From Euborellia annulipes (lineage: Eukaryota; Arthropoda; Insecta; Dermaptera; Anisolabididae): DNA of 64,000 nt. Made by a program: the position numbers and the translations under genes. Every line of letters starts with the position of its first letter. The first letter of the stretch is position 1. Below, piece by piece: positions 50,231 to 62,219 of this stretch. The stretch lies in the NCBI GenBank assembly GCA_023213315.1, contig JAKCPI010001008.1:1-64000 (forward strand). Direction: 5' to 3'. The notes beneath the pieces were generated by a model. The model did not search any database, was not told the origin of the DNA, and saw only the letters and a program-made list of their open reading frames with translations.

Positions 50231-53197
50231 ATGCCTGCTAAAAAGATAAATATTCGAGAAAGATTAGAGGATGATAAACTTGATTTGAGTATGTCAGATT
50301 TGGACGAAGTTCCTGTCAAAGATATTGTAAATATCACTTTTAAATAAACATTTAATTACAATAGATTATTAATAATAATTCAATGGTTTTTTTTATTTTA
50401 GATTCAAATAAAAAAGGCAACTAATTTAGATTTATCGAATAATCGCATTGCGGTTCTTGGAGTGAGTTAAAACTTCATTTTTCATTAAATGCATTTAAAT
50501 ATTTTCGAAAATATATATGGATTTTAAATATATTTAATGGATAGAGGCGAATTCTACATCAATCATCTGAGTGTTTCAGATCTTATATTTAAGATCCTCT
50601 GTGCTCTGAGGTTCGGGCTGTCTGTTCTGAGTAGAACTTTGTATTGGTTTTATTCTTCTTCTTATTATTATATTGAATATGTCCGATTGACTGAGAGGAG
50701 CTATGCTCACAACTTATTTATAATGTCATTCATCACCAATCGTCATACTACATATATGATCTTTAATGATTACCAGTCATTTTCTAGGATCATGTAGTGA
50801 TCTTTAAAAAGGATTAGGGATCCGATCCGATTTAGAAAAAGGATCGCTGTTTCGATCCACAAACGATCCGCGATCCAAAAATTCAATCCGAACTTGCGAT
50901 TGGAAATCCGATTCAGTTTCTAATAAAATTTCTGAATTAAAATCTAGTTCTTCGACTGAATTTGCACATTTTTAGACGTTTGGATGAAAGATATATAAGA
51001 AAGTTTTAAAAGGGATTCGCACTGCTTGAAAAGGATCGCAAAAATCCAGGATTTCTAATCCTTCGAAAAGGATTAGTGATCCTATCCTAGATCCAAAGAG
51101 CAAAAATGTATTCGTTCCAAATCCTTTATCCACCCTTCCTTTCGATTTGGTGTTCCAGATTCAAGATCCTCCCAAAAAAAAGGATTTCGATCCATAAATT
51201 CTGCATCGGATCATAGAATTTAAATCCAAAAGGATCACGATCCTTACCACCTCTGGTAGTGATGATTCGATTATTCCTAGGTATGGGAGGGTATTATACG
51301 GAGGATCTTTCTTGGTCTGAAGTCATCGGATTCACTTTCTCAGAGGAGGAGGGGGGGGGTATACCCAATCAAATAATAATAATATTAAAAATAAAACGGA
51401 CACAAAGACCTATTCAGACCAGGCAGCTCGGCCTATAAACCTCAAAGAACTGAAAATCATAAATAAGAGGGTGGTTGAGTATATTAATATTTTGCATAAA
51501 AATTAAAAAGAATTTTATAATTATTAAAAGGAAAAAGGGGAAAAGAAAAAAAAGTTTTTTTTTTGGTTTTTTTTAGGGTTTGTTTGGGGTTTTTAAACAA
51601 AAAAAAAATAAATTTACATTTTTTTTTTTTTTAATATATTATAACAATTTTACACTCATAGGGGGGAGATTTAGAATATATATTTTAAAATATACCTAAT
51701 ATCTGACTAAGCAATATTTTTTTCAAATGTTTCAGAAAAATTTTGCAACTTTAAATCACCTTACAAGATTAGATTTAAGTAAAAATCATTTAACTGAATT
51801 GCCAGAAAATTTTGGAGATTTGAAATTACTTAAATATCTCGATCTTTATAGTAATAAAGTAAGTATTTTATATATAAAATATCTTTTTAACTCTGTTTTC
51901 TCTCTAAAAAATCTTTCTTATTTACTTCAGCTGACTCATCTCCCACTCAGTTTTTGTGAATTGAAACACTTAAAATGGTTGGACCTCAAAAATAACCCGT
52001 TGATTCCTGGTGTAGCTAAAGTTGCTGGAGATTGTCTTGATGAAGCCGAATGTCGTAAATGTGCCCATGACGTTGTTCAATTTATGCAATTACTTAATAA
52101 TACTCTAGCTGAAGAAAGAATCATAGCTGCCGAACAACGTCGACAAGAACAGGCGAAATTAGCAGGTAACAATTTTATCTTTGAATATGAACTTGGGGAG
52201 GGCTTAATGCTAGCATTCCAAATCATTAAACTTATTCTTTATATAAAGTTTGTATTTTTTTTTTTAATTTAAGTAATTAATCTATCATTTCAGAAAACCA
52301 AGAACCAAGTCCTAATAAATCTAAAAAAGAAAAGAAGAAAAAAAAGAAATCTGATAAATCTCAAGCAAATCAAAAAGATGCAAAAAATTTAGATGAAGAA
52401 TTGAAAAAGAATCAACTTCAAACCGAAAATTCATTTGAAAAAAATGCCAAAACAAAAGGTAAAACAATTCTTTTATATATTGGGTTGTTCGGAAAGTAAT
52501 TTCGTTTTTTCCAACAAAGGACTTAATTGTATTTTTTCACAGCTAACTTCACACTTAAACCGCATAATCCTTCTTTATATAAACAACATTTTTTTCCCTT
52601 TTCTATAGTAAAAGAGTAAAATATGCCGAACATGCTGCATTTTTACTTTCCATATTTGAATATCGAATAATAAACCACTGCTTAGAATCATACGAACTTT
52701 TTCACAAGAAAGCATCAGCTGCCAAAATATATAAAGGTTATGCGGCTTAAGTGTGAAGTTAGCTGTGAAAAAATACAATTAAGTCCTTTGTTGGGAAAAA
52801 ACGAAATTACTTTCCGAACAACCCAATATATACAGTTATTATATTAAATATTAATATATAACTTAAATGGAAAAATTTTATTTTAACAGCCGGATACAAA
52901 TCAAGGATTTTAAAAGCCCTTTTATATATTTTACTTCCTATTCTTTTTTTAAAAATCTATCATTATACCAACAACCCAAAAACAAGCGAAACTTTATCTA
53001 TTTATATAAATAAAATTAAAAAATATATTCCAAATGATTCACCTTATTTGGAAATAATCAGGGATTATACACAAAAAACTTTGGAATTTCTACAAATTAC
53101 GATTAAATGGATTAAAGATTCACAAATATATGAAACATCAATAAAATATTTTTCTAGTTGGGTCTCATTTGTTGTTGACAAAATTTATTCGAAATAA
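50231..53197 (+). CDS. LRRC59: LRRC59-type leucine-rich-repeat ER membrane protein
   Basis: In mammals an ER and nuclear-envelope tail-anchored protein implicated in ribosome binding and FGF1 nuclear import. Six exons: 50231-50326, 50402-50461, 51736-51858, 51931-52165, 52294-52458 and 52890-53197, giving 328 residues (human 307). It starts DLSMSDLDEVPVKDI as in LRRC59, followed by four leucine-rich repeats (LDLSNNRI, LTRLDLSKNHLTELP, LLKYLDLYSN, LKWLDLKNNPL), then VAKVAGDCLDEAECRKCA. A Lys-rich segment (KKEKKKKKKSD) and a transmembrane helix (LLYILLPILFL, about 235-250) follow; the tail is luminal. The third repeat region reads through an intron of 72 bp in some frames; the splice is chosen by homology. 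A mariner MITE lies in the last intron. Confidence 0.95.
50800..51265. repeat. GGATC-rich dispersed repeat (LRRC59 intron)
   Basis: Frequent AAAGGATC, GATCC and AGGATTAG in both directions, starting AAAAAGGATTAGGGATCC and ending GGATCACGATCCTTACCACC. The ends form an imperfect inverted repeat, so it may be a small DNA transposon. Confidence 0.55.
52480..52825. mobile_element. palindromic mariner MITE
   Basis: Ends TTGGGTTGTTCGGAAAGTAA and its complement are classic mariner inverted repeats, next to TA. Arms remain complementary for over 90 bp (AGCTAACTTCACACTTAA). The centre includes part of a mariner N-terminal region (IRMILSSGLLFDIQ in reverse). It lies in the last LRRC59 intron. Confidence 0.85.
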
Positions 53198-53734
53198 AAT
53201 TTTTTATTTTTATTTCTATATTTTTATAAATTGAAAAATTTTTTGTTTTCAAAATTTTATACTTATCTATAAATAATCACATATTTTTTAAAATAAATTA
53301 TTCATAAATACGTATTTATATATTTATAATAAACCTTGATTTGTTATTGACCTACATTTTTTGAAAATAAAATTTATTTTTTCATTTTTATTATAAGGTG
53401 TTCTCTTTCCATTTTTACTTTTCCATACTCTAGATAAATATATTGGAAAGTTAGTAATCATCATAAATTTTACCTTTTCTACCACTATTGACTATTATTT
53501 CCAAGTTCCCAAAAACAAAATCAAAGATTATAATATTTATTGATCCAATAGCATGAAACCTTGTATTGGCTGTGAAAAGAAGGAAAATTTTCATCGAACC
53601 ATTTAAATTAGATAGGCTGTTAGTATTCAATATTTGCTTTAATTAAACAGAACTCTACAACCAGATAGTATAAACAAAGTTTTGGAAATCTTTTCCTGAA
53701 TTTCTCCTAGATCTTATGTATACATGTAATTATT
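53198..53734. other. LRRC59 3' flank
   Basis: Poly(A)-type signals at about 53222 and 53294. No gene is seen. Confidence 0.4.
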
Positions 53735-53945
53735 TGGACAGTGTTATCGTTGAGTGTTGCTGAGAAAAGCGACTACAATCATAGTCGAATATCTTTTCCC
53801 TGGAGCATCTTTTTCATGTCTGCAAAAAGCCAGTAGTCGCTAGGGGCCAAATCTGGAGAGTACGATGGGTGGAGAAGCAATTCAAAGCGTAATTCCAATT
53901 TAGCCATTGTTTTTATCGATTTGTGACACGGGGCATTGTCTCCAT
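53735..53945 (-). pseudogene. mariner transposase C-terminal fragment
   Basis: Minus-strand reading DNAPCHKSIKTMAKLELRFE, then LHPSYSPDLAPSDYWLFADM, then KKMLQGK. This is the DD34D region of mariner transposases, including the third catalytic Asp. A stop follows and the N-terminus is absent. Confidence 0.85.
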
Positions 53946-53964
53946 TGTCTTGAAAATTACAAAA

Positions 53965-54780
53965 CTGGGATCACTAAAACGACTGTAACCTCTAAACTAA
54001 TGGTCAGAATGCCATGACTGTTTGAAGGTTGGTACTACACGGAAATCAAGTGGGTCTGTTAACAATGTCAGAGCGTCCTTCCGCCTCTTTCTTGGTCGAC
54101 CACGACTTCTCTTTCTGATAGGGACGTTGTCATGTATTTTCCTCACCAGCCGGTCTTCATTCATTTTTGCACTCCTCTCTGCCCTTCTCCTTTGGAAGCA
54201 TGAGCTAACTTTCTGAATCTTGCACTTCTCCCTGATATCTTCATTCTTGTCTTACTCACGATTCTTCTCAATGTTTTCATTTCGCAGAAATCAATCATAT
54301 CTGATGTTTTTGTGGGGTCAGTCAGCTCTTGTTTCGACCGCGTATGTCTTTATTGGCCGCACCACGACGCGGACTTTTGTTTCTGTACCCAGAAACTTGT
54401 TCGACCACACCATATCGTTGACTTAATAGTTCTATCTAATCTAATACTTCTTCTTTGATGTTCTTGATGCTGGTTATTTGGAGTTAAAGGATGGCTCTTG
54501 TTCCACGATAGTGTTGTTCGACCTTACAACGTAACGGTTCTTTAGCTTTCGATAGAGTTTATGTCTTTTTCGAAGATATCTCAAGCTGGAATTTTTCACA
54601 GGATAGTAGCTTTTGGAGGTCGTCTTCACTTTCCGCAACTAGAGCTGCGTCTTCGGCGTGACACACGATATTAATGTTTTCATCTTCCATTGAGTTTTTT
54701 GATGTCTTTTCGTTCATCAAGAGACTGAACAAGAAACCTTGCCTTATCCCATAACTGATATCTTCCCCTCATTTTCCCAT
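53965..54780 (-). pseudogene. RTE/Jockey-like LINE reverse-transcriptase fragment
   Basis: Minus-strand blocks in order: GIRQGFLFSLLMNEK, then IVCHAEDAALVAESEDDLQK (active-site YADD replaced by HAED), then WSNKFLGTETKVRV, VRPIKTYAVETRAD, and near the end KMNEDRLVRKIHDN and RKRSRGRPRKRRKDA. The order and content match LINE reverse transcriptases. Several stops and shifts; dead. Confidence 0.8.
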
Positions 54781-55371
54781 ATATACAATACATACCTTGT
54801 ATATATATTTTTTCATTTAAATTTGCAAATAGATATATTCCAGGGGTAGTGACTGCAAAAAATCACGTTTGCTCTCAGAGACTATCAACATATAATATTA
54901 TAAAATTATTCGTTGAGTTCGTAACAAAACTTGTAAAGAGTTAGAAGATGATAAAGGGAGAAATAATCCTAGATTCTGAAAAGGAAACAAAGCCGATTTA
55001 ACGGCTGAAGAGATATGATCATTAGAATCCATAACAGAAAGCAAGTATTTGAATTCAAGAGTATTATTGCTGAGATATGATTTGTTTCCAGAAATTAGAC
55101 AAATTTTTAAAAATTAATTTGACATCTAGAAATAGTTTTGAGGTCATATCAAACAAAACGATGTTTTTTTTATAAAATAAATAGTAATTAATTAATTTTA
55201 AAATACGTAAACATTATTTGGTCATAAGATAAGATATTGATAAATCCACTTAAATATTATTTATTTAATGTTATTAAAAATTAATTTCTTAAATAACCAT
55301 TGCAATTCCTCGAACACTTTATCGGAACTTTAATTGATCCAGACAGATAAGTGTATTCTCTCTCTCTTTCT

Positions 55372-55388
55372 CTTTTATATATATAATC
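55372..55388 (+). promoter_or_regulatory. TATA-like element of the peritrophin gene
   Basis: TTTTATATATATAATCC about 30-40 bp before the ATG at 55416, behind a CT-rich run. The short distance leaves a very short 5' UTR, so the real start may use a nearby site. Confidence 0.4.
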
Positions 55389-55415
55389 CGTGTAATTTTA
55401 AAAGAATTCATAAAA

Positions 55416-56249
55416 ATGTTTGGAACAATAATTTTAATCTCTTATTTAAGCGTTGTATTTAGTGAAAATAATTTTTGTTCAAAAATTGAAACGTTTTGTT
55501 CAAACGATTGCACTGCGGTGATTCAATGCAAATATGATTGGAGTTTGAATTTAAATCTCGTCCCATCAATTCGTACGAATTGTACTCAATTGGGATTAGA
55601 ATGTAATCCAGTAACGAATGAATGTAGTCAACCTCTTGGCTCATGTCTTACTTGTAAGACGTTAGTACCTTATTGTCCAAGTTACGGGAATCAACCCAAT
55701 CCATGCGATTGTCAAGAATATTATACCTGTTCAAAAACGGGTCCAAGTGACCCACAAAGATGTGATCCTGGTTATATTTTTGATCCGTCAACAAATCGTT
55801 GCTCTTTAAAATGGGACCCTGCAATTTGTTCCATGGTCTTGCCGCCGCGCTGTATGCGGGAAAATCAGACCGGATTATATCCTTTGAGTGATTACAGGTA
55901 CGATATAACAAGTTTTGAAATAATTTTCTCTCTTCTTAATCTTGATTATTTTTATAGATATTACAAATGTACCAGATCCCCTCTCGGGGATTTAATTCAT
56001 GAATTATACGAATGTCCAATGGGTCAACGTTGGGATCCTGTTTTATTAGCATGTATAGATCCGTTGTCTCCACCTCCGCACCCAGGAAATCCTGGATTTA
56101 ACTGCCCGAGCGCCGGTCGCTTTCCTGATCAAGAAAATTGCCGAGCCTTTTACGAATGTAATAATTTATTGCAATATGAACATAATTGGTGTTTACCCCT
56201 TAAATATTATAACCAAAATCGACAAGCATGTATTTTGGGATTTTGTTAA
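55416..56249 (+). CDS. secreted chitin-binding protein (peritrophin-type)
   Basis: Two exons, 55416-55897 and 55958-56249, giving 257 residues. The 60-bp intron could be read through, but splicing restores the domain (SDYR-YYKCT). Signal peptide MFGTIILISYLSVVFS, cleavage near residue 16. Cys-rich throughout: the clearest CBM14-type unit runs from CPSYGNQPNPCDCQEYYTCS to RCDPGYIFDPSTNRC; others follow at YYKCTRSP to CPMGQRWDPVLLACI, and at CPSAGRFPDQENCRAFYECN to the C-terminus. The N-terminal part has a looser six-Cys unit. Expected in cuticle or peritrophic matrix, binding chitin. Arthropod-type gene. Confidence 0.88.
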   Translation: MFGTIILISYLSVVFSENNFCSKIETFCSNDCTAVIQCKYDWSLNLNLVPSIRTNCTQLGLECNPVTNECSQPLGSCLTCKTLVPYCPSYGNQPNPCDCQEYYTCSKTGPSDPQRCDPGYIFDPSTNRCSLKWDPAICSMVLPPRCMRENQTGLYPLSDYRYDITSFEIIFSLLNLDYFYRYYKCTRSPLGDLIHELYECPMGQRWDPVLLACIDPLSPPPHPGNPGFNCPSAGRFPDQENCRAFYECNNLLQYEHNWCLPLKYYNQNRQACILGFC

Positions 56250-56369
56250 ATTAGTAAAAAAAAATTAGAGATCATCATAAATAATAATGTATATTTAAAT
56301 AAATATTTTTATAAAATTCTAATTATTTGCTTCATCGTTTCAAGATATGCCACAGTATATAATACTTAC

Positions 56370-56900
56370 TTTACGCCAATTTATCCAGACGACAGCGTGT
56401 TGTTGAACAAATCTGCCTCCAGAGCGGATGATCCTTTGTTTTATCTCTCCAGTCCTCCCATTCTCCGATCGGAGCCAGATCGTTCCATCCATAACATCCT
56501 CGGTCGTCCCATTGGTTTGAAGTCAAGAGCCACCCTTGGCCAGCGAGTTATCCATTCGCGTCACATGACCAAGCCATTGTAGACACCTGCTCTTCATTAT
56601 CCCCACGATATTAGCCTCTCCATATAGTTCCTCCAGCTCTCTGTTGTACCGTCTTTTTCATTCTCCCGTACTAGTATCTCGTACGGGGCTAAAGATCTTC
56701 CTTAGAACTTTACCTTCCAAGCTTGGGATCCTGCGCGATCTTAGTATGTGGCTCATTCCATAGTAGCATCGATTTCCTGCCTGCAAGCCTACATTGATCT
56801 CCATATCTTCAGATCCATCGTCAGAGAATAGTGAGCTCTAGTATTTGAATTCTGTGACTTGCTTATATTTCTTCCTGTTTGCTTCTTAATTCGCTGTTCC
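56370..56900 (-). pseudogene. LINE 3'-region fragment
   Basis: Minus-strand reading holds GLQAGNRCYYGM, SHILRSRRIPSLEGKVLRKI, then SPVREILVREN and a later MAWSCDANG region, as in the C-terminal part of RTE-like reverse transcriptases (LERKVLRKIFGPV, GHVxRM). Broken by stops. Confidence 0.6.
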
Positions 56901-57042
56901 GTGTGTTTTTTGAAAGTACAAATATCCATTAAAATAATATCGCAGAAATTTGCAGAAGCCTACAAGTTCAACAATCACATTAAACGGTGGCGCAACCAAG
57001 GGGGTGGGGGGTTAGGGTTTTAACCCTGACCCTGATCCCTAG

Positions 57043-57281
57043 CAGTAGAATTTCACTTAGCGAGCACCTTTCATAACCAGAAATTCGCATAACGAACAAA
57101 GCAAATTGTAACAGAATGATTTGCTTAACTAGCGATGTTTCGCATAACGAGTGGCCACGAGAGGGGGAATTCCCGGATTGGGAGTGTGTTGCATCAGTCT
57201 GTGTCATGGGGGAGACAGCTCTATTGTTTCGCATTACGAGTATGATTCTGGAACGAATGCTCGTTAAGCGAGGTTCCACTG
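57043..57281. mobile_element. Tigger/pogo-type MITE
   Basis: The right end in reverse is CAGTGGAACCTCGCTTAACG, then AGCATTCGTTCCAGAATCA, next to TA; the left end is a worn version (CAGTAGAATTTCACTTAGCG). This is the terminal pattern of Tigger elements. The interior TTCGCATAACGA is repeated in both directions. Non-coding. Confidence 0.8.
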
Positions 57282-57898
57282 TATATATTAAGTACATTTC
57301 AAATAGAAAAGAAAAATAGCAGTCTGTCTTTTTATTTGAAAATAACTTTGACAAAAATAAATAATTTCATAAAGGGGAAGACAGGGTAAAACTTTGCCTA
57401 AAGGCTTACAAAGTTGTAGACCTGAAATTTATTAATTTATCATTAATAGCTTCTAATACAGAGCTCTAATTTAGAAGAAAGGACTAGGACAGAGAAAGAA
57501 CAAAGAACATCTTGATCTAGATTTTTTATTGCGGTGAAAATTTTTTTGCACTTAATACACATATATATATATATATATGTCTATAAAAATTTAAATATAT
57601 AATTATCACTTTTCCTATTGCTACAAATAAATCTTTGGTAAAGAAAATGATTCTTTTTTAGAGGATGGATGGCAACCAAATGGTCAAAAAATTAATAAAA
57701 TAGCCATTCCATTCATCCACTAAAATACTGTCGATTATCTTTTTATCATAATTAAATTCAGAGACTGATTTAAGGCGAGAACAAAAAAGTGGAAGAAATT
57801 TTTTGTTTTAAACTGATCATATCTTAAATCCGCCTCTGCGTAATACTTATTATTTCATCTAATCTAAATAAATATTTGGATCTATATCACATCTGTAT
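57282..57898. other. intergenic AT-rich, no gene seen
   Basis: Nothing recognisable apart from a TA tract at 57559-57580. Confidence 0.4.
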
Positions 57899-58288
57899 TA
57901 AGGTGCGCGTCTCGAGGTGTTGATTTTGAGAGGTTCCAGCGGCCACAATTTTGAAAATATCGACCTCAAATTTTTTTTAATTAAAGACATTTAAAATATC
58001 TACAACTTAATAGAAGCTCTTTTTTTGATTTTCGAAAAAAATATTATTTTTTTTAGATTAATCTCATTAAATAAAAGTTATTTTTAAAAAATTTGGCTCT
58101 ATATCTTACAGATAATTAAATTAGTAATCATTGTGTTAAAAAATAATTAATTAATTAGCTGGAACCTTTCAAATGAAATGGAATAAAACGGTTGTTTCCC
58201 TATGGGAAGAACTAACGCCATCTCTTACCGCCTAGAGTAACCAGCTTCTCAATCAGCTAATAACGATTTTTCGAGACGCGCACCTTAA
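57899..58288. mobile_element. element with TTAAGGTGCGCGTCTCGA ends
   Basis: TTAAGGTGCGCGTCTCGAGG and TCGAGACGCGCACCTTAA are terminal inverted repeats at 57899 and 58288. About 390 bp, no coding. A partial copy is at 42945-43138. Confidence 0.75.
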
Positions 58289-58908
58289 GTATTAGCTGGA
58301 CTTTTATTGGAATTGCAAAATCCCTTCATTTATTATTAATTTGGTAAAATGATCAACAAGAGGAAGCTAGATTTTTAAATTGGAAGCGCTTATTTGTGTT
58401 GACCATGTATAATCTACACAATAATGGGTATTAATAATAGAATGATAATTTTTATGTAGATTATATAATAAACTGTTAAATCCAAGCATAAGCATTTGTC
58501 TACAATTGGATGAAACAGACAGAGCCAGCCCAGAAAGCCTCGCGCAGAAACAAAAAAAAATTATTTGTATATAAATACATTTAAATTTATTTTAAAATAA
58601 GTATGAGAATATCTTAAGGAGAGGTAAATGGCTGAGATTCGCCCACACTTCTTTTTAAAACCCTTCTTAAAAAAAAAAAAAAATGGAAAAAACCGTAGAA
58701 CTTTTGTATGCGCGAGGCCCAGTGCGATCGAACTTTGTGCACAACAGATGAGTAAAGGGTGCACTTTGAAAAATTTAAAAATGGCTGATAAGTACAATTG
58801 ATTGTCTCTTTTTTTTATTATACTAGAATGAATAATAAAAATAAAGCTCAAAACTTAAAAAAAAAATCATTTAATTTAATTAATAAAAATAATAAGAAGT
58901 CTGCTAAA
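58289..58908. other. intergenic, no gene seen
   Basis: No supported frame or element ends. An A run lies at 58670-58684. Confidence 0.4.
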
Positions 58909-59688
58909 TAAGGCTGAACGCACACCAATAGAGCAAAAGGCTCTTGGACAAATCGTTTTGTCCAAGAGCAAAACGTTTTGCTCAATCCAACGCACACCGA
59001 TTAGGCAAAATGTTTTGCCATTGAACAAAATGTTTTGCCATTGAGCAAAATGTTTTGCACAATTGGTGTGCGTTGGCAAATGTTTTGCTCATTGAGCAGA
59101 ACATGTTTTTGTCCAATGCCAACGCACACCGATTGAGCAAAACGCTCATTGGACAAAACATTTTGCCAATGCCAACGCACACGAATGTTTAAAACGCCAT
59201 TGGACAAAACGTTTTGCCATTGCCAACGCAAACCGTTTAGCCGATTGAGCAAAACCCTCATTGGCAAAACATTTTGCTCAATGAAGCACACCGAACCGAT
59301 TGAGCAATATCGCTCATTGGCAAAACATTTTGCTCAATGCCAAGCACACCGAATGAGTAAAACGCTCATTGGCAAAACATTTTGCTCAGTGCCAACGCAC
59401 ACGAACCGAATGAGCAAAACCCTCATTGGCAAAACATTTTGCCCAATGCCAACGCAACACAGATTGAGTAAAACGCTCATTGGCAAAACATTTTGCCCAA
59501 TGCCAACGCACACAGAATGAGTAAAACGCTCATTGGCAAAACATTTTGTTCAATGATGTCGAATCATGTCGAATTGTGTTTTGTCCTCTGGGTGTGTGTT
59601 GACTCATAGAAAAGCATTGAAAAAACAGTTTTAGACAAAAACGTTATGTTCGAAAGCGTTTTTGCTCAATTGGTGTGCGTTCAGCCTA
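58909..59688. repeat. minisatellite framed by inverted ends
   Basis: Ends TAAGGCTGAACGCACACCAA and TTGGTGTGCGTTCAGCCTAA. Inside are about ten copies of a unit of roughly 55-65 bp built on CGATTGAGCAAAACGCTCAT and GGCAAAACATTTTGCTCAAT. Each unit is itself partly palindromic. Long open frames here are a by-product. The framing suggests a DNA transposon whose interior expanded. Confidence 0.85.
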
Positions 59689-60352
59689 AGATAAAAGAAA
59701 TTGGATAGTGTATTTAATAAGTATTTGATGAAAAATCTCGTGAAAGGATTAGTAGAAAGACAGAGTATAAGAGGAAATTGATTGATGATTTGACGAAGGG
59801 AGATGATGAAGGAATGAAGTAGAAAAGAAATTGAGGAGAGATCATTAATGACCCCGCCAAAAGAGGAGAACTAATGATCCTAACTCCTCTCGGAAGGAAC
59901 CAAACCATATTTCCAAATGATAAAATAAAACCACTTGAATTATTATGAAACTGAATATGAAGAGAAAAGAAAGCCTCTAAATTTTGAATAGTTTGATCAT
60001 TTTTAGAAACTGCGAGTTTCAATAAATGGAAAAATTTTTGATTATATATATATAACCAAATGTTTCTGGTAATGGCAGGCACATAGTTATCCGTATCTCT
60101 TTCTCTCACTTTTTATGTTGCGGATGGAAAATTCTATCGTCGCAAATTTGGCAACTCGAAAAGTTCCTAACTAGATCTATTCTACATACTATATTTAGTT
60201 TAAATATATTTATATTCGAAAATTGCGCTTAGCTTTGGAATCATTATGCATTCTCTTTTAGATATGGACGCCAATAAAGCAAGTGAAGTGAGTGTTTAAA
60301 AGAAAATGCAAAGTTTTGAGATTATATATAAGGAAGTTTTTGGAATGATTTT
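59689..60352. other. intergenic, no supported gene
   Basis: One minus-strand open frame of 131 codons (60109-59714) has no recognisable domain or splice context and overlaps repeat-like sequence; not called. Confidence 0.4.
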
Positions 60353-62185
60353 TTAGAATTTATGTTTAAATATTGTACCATTGGAATCTTCAATTAAAAT
60401 GGATTGGGATTCATTTATCTTCTCCAAAGGAACTTCAAAAAGCAAAGGTCCATTTCCGTCGGTGAACACCCAAGAATTTAATACTATTCCATTTTCACCT
60501 CTTAATTCAATCACTCGTATTCCACTTGATGATTCAATTTCATTCCTAAAAATATAAATAAATCTTATTTATGATGTGTTTGCGAAAAGCAGTTAACATT
60601 TTGTGGTTTGTATTATTATTATTATTATGGGAGTTTTTAATTATAGACCACATTTTGTATTATTTATTAAAAATATATTAATAAATACTATACAACGTTT
60701 CAACTGCTTATTCTGCAGTCGTTTTCAAGTACAGTGCACATGTTCCGACTCAAGTTAACTAACCTCTAAGGGCCAGTGACGTACATTTTATATATAACGA
60801 CGTCAGCGCCTTCTACAGTCATTTCTATGAAGTTAGACACAAACTTTAGCGCCATCTACCCTCATTTCCATGAAATAAGACACAATCAACTTTTGACTTT
60901 TAACTATATACAATTATTTCTGTTGACTTGACAGAGAATATTCCTTGACCAAGTTATTTGGTTAGAGTTATATGAAAGATAAGCCTATATTGGAGTGGAG
61001 TACTGGATCAAACTTGGAATCTATTAAGCCGGACGCCACAGGGACAGACATTCTCTCTATGACGAAGTCTCTAGTCCAGTGGTGGCCTACACGAGGCCTT
61101 GAAGATGATTATATTTATTTAAGAAAAAAATGGAAGGTAAATTGAAGAGTAGAAGAAACAGAACTCGTAGAACTAATAGAAGAAAATAGTGAAAAGGAAG
61201 AAAATGAATGGAATATTATTATAATCTATAAGAAAACGGATATATTCATGAGAAAAAATTGTCCTTTTATTTTTTGTTAATTTTGGAGAAAGCCTTTTGC
61301 TATCCGATTCATCAGATTAAATATAAAATAAAAGAAGACGTATTCCTTTGCTAACTGGGTGGACCGTAGAAGGCGTCTGACTCCAAGTCAAAAGAAATAG
61401 ATTATATAAAGTGGATTTAGACAATTCAGCTGGTTCTATTAGTCCAGTTATAATCATTAATATTCCAAAATTTATTACCTTTCCAAGTTAAGATGTATTT
61501 TTGATTCTCTTTCAGGTGCATTATCATTAAACCACCTAAAAAATAAAAATAATAATTATTATTTAATTTAAAATAGATTATCTATATATAAAGTGAACCA
61601 TACTTGTGATAGTATAAAATATTGGCACAACTCCAAGTCCAAAAGATCTTATCATTGCTATTCATTTTTAACTTTGAAAATTTTTGATTTAAATTTGAAA
61701 TATTTGCTTGTTGAGATGATTTTGTGGTATTTTTATTTTTAGATGTATTTGAATTCGTATCATCCGAGATGGAATACGTCATAGTAAGATTCTTTGTTAG
61801 ATCTACAGTAACAACTTGAGCATTTGTGTTATAGGAATTTTTCATATTTGAAAACGTAAAAACTTTATCGATATGATCAAATCCTCTTCCCATAATTCCA
61901 GATTTAGTATGACCTAAATCGAAAGTGTGCCCTAATTCATGACAAACGGCGCCTAGCGTAGTGGCAAAGCATCCACCGAAAGTATTCCTAGAAACAAAAA
62001 AAAATAATAATAAAGTTGAACATTTGCGAACATGATTCTTCAATTATATTTGTCTTTTGTATTCGAAGCTATTCTATTTCACTATATGTTCATAAATAAT
62101 GTTTTTCTTTTTAATAGAAGTGTGTGTTTTTTTAAATTTATCTTTTTTAAAAAAAAAGGTTTTGATGAAAAATTAAAAACTCCAA

Positions 62186-62219
<34 letters not shown>

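Noticed and set aside
55898..55957. Reading through the 60-bp stretch in the peritrophin gene as coding
   Set aside because: It starts GTACG, ends TATAG after a pyrimidine-rich run, and removing it restores the CBM14 spacing (SDYRYYKCT).
59001..59520. Cys/Phe-rich repetitive open frames (up to 123 codons)
   Set aside because: They are read-through of the 55-65 bp minisatellite in both directions.
58909..59688. CRISPR-like array
   Set aside because: Units vary in length, there are no unique spacers, and the context is eukaryotic.
59714..60109. 131-codon minus-strand frame
   Set aside because: No recognisable domain, unusual composition, no splice or promoter support.
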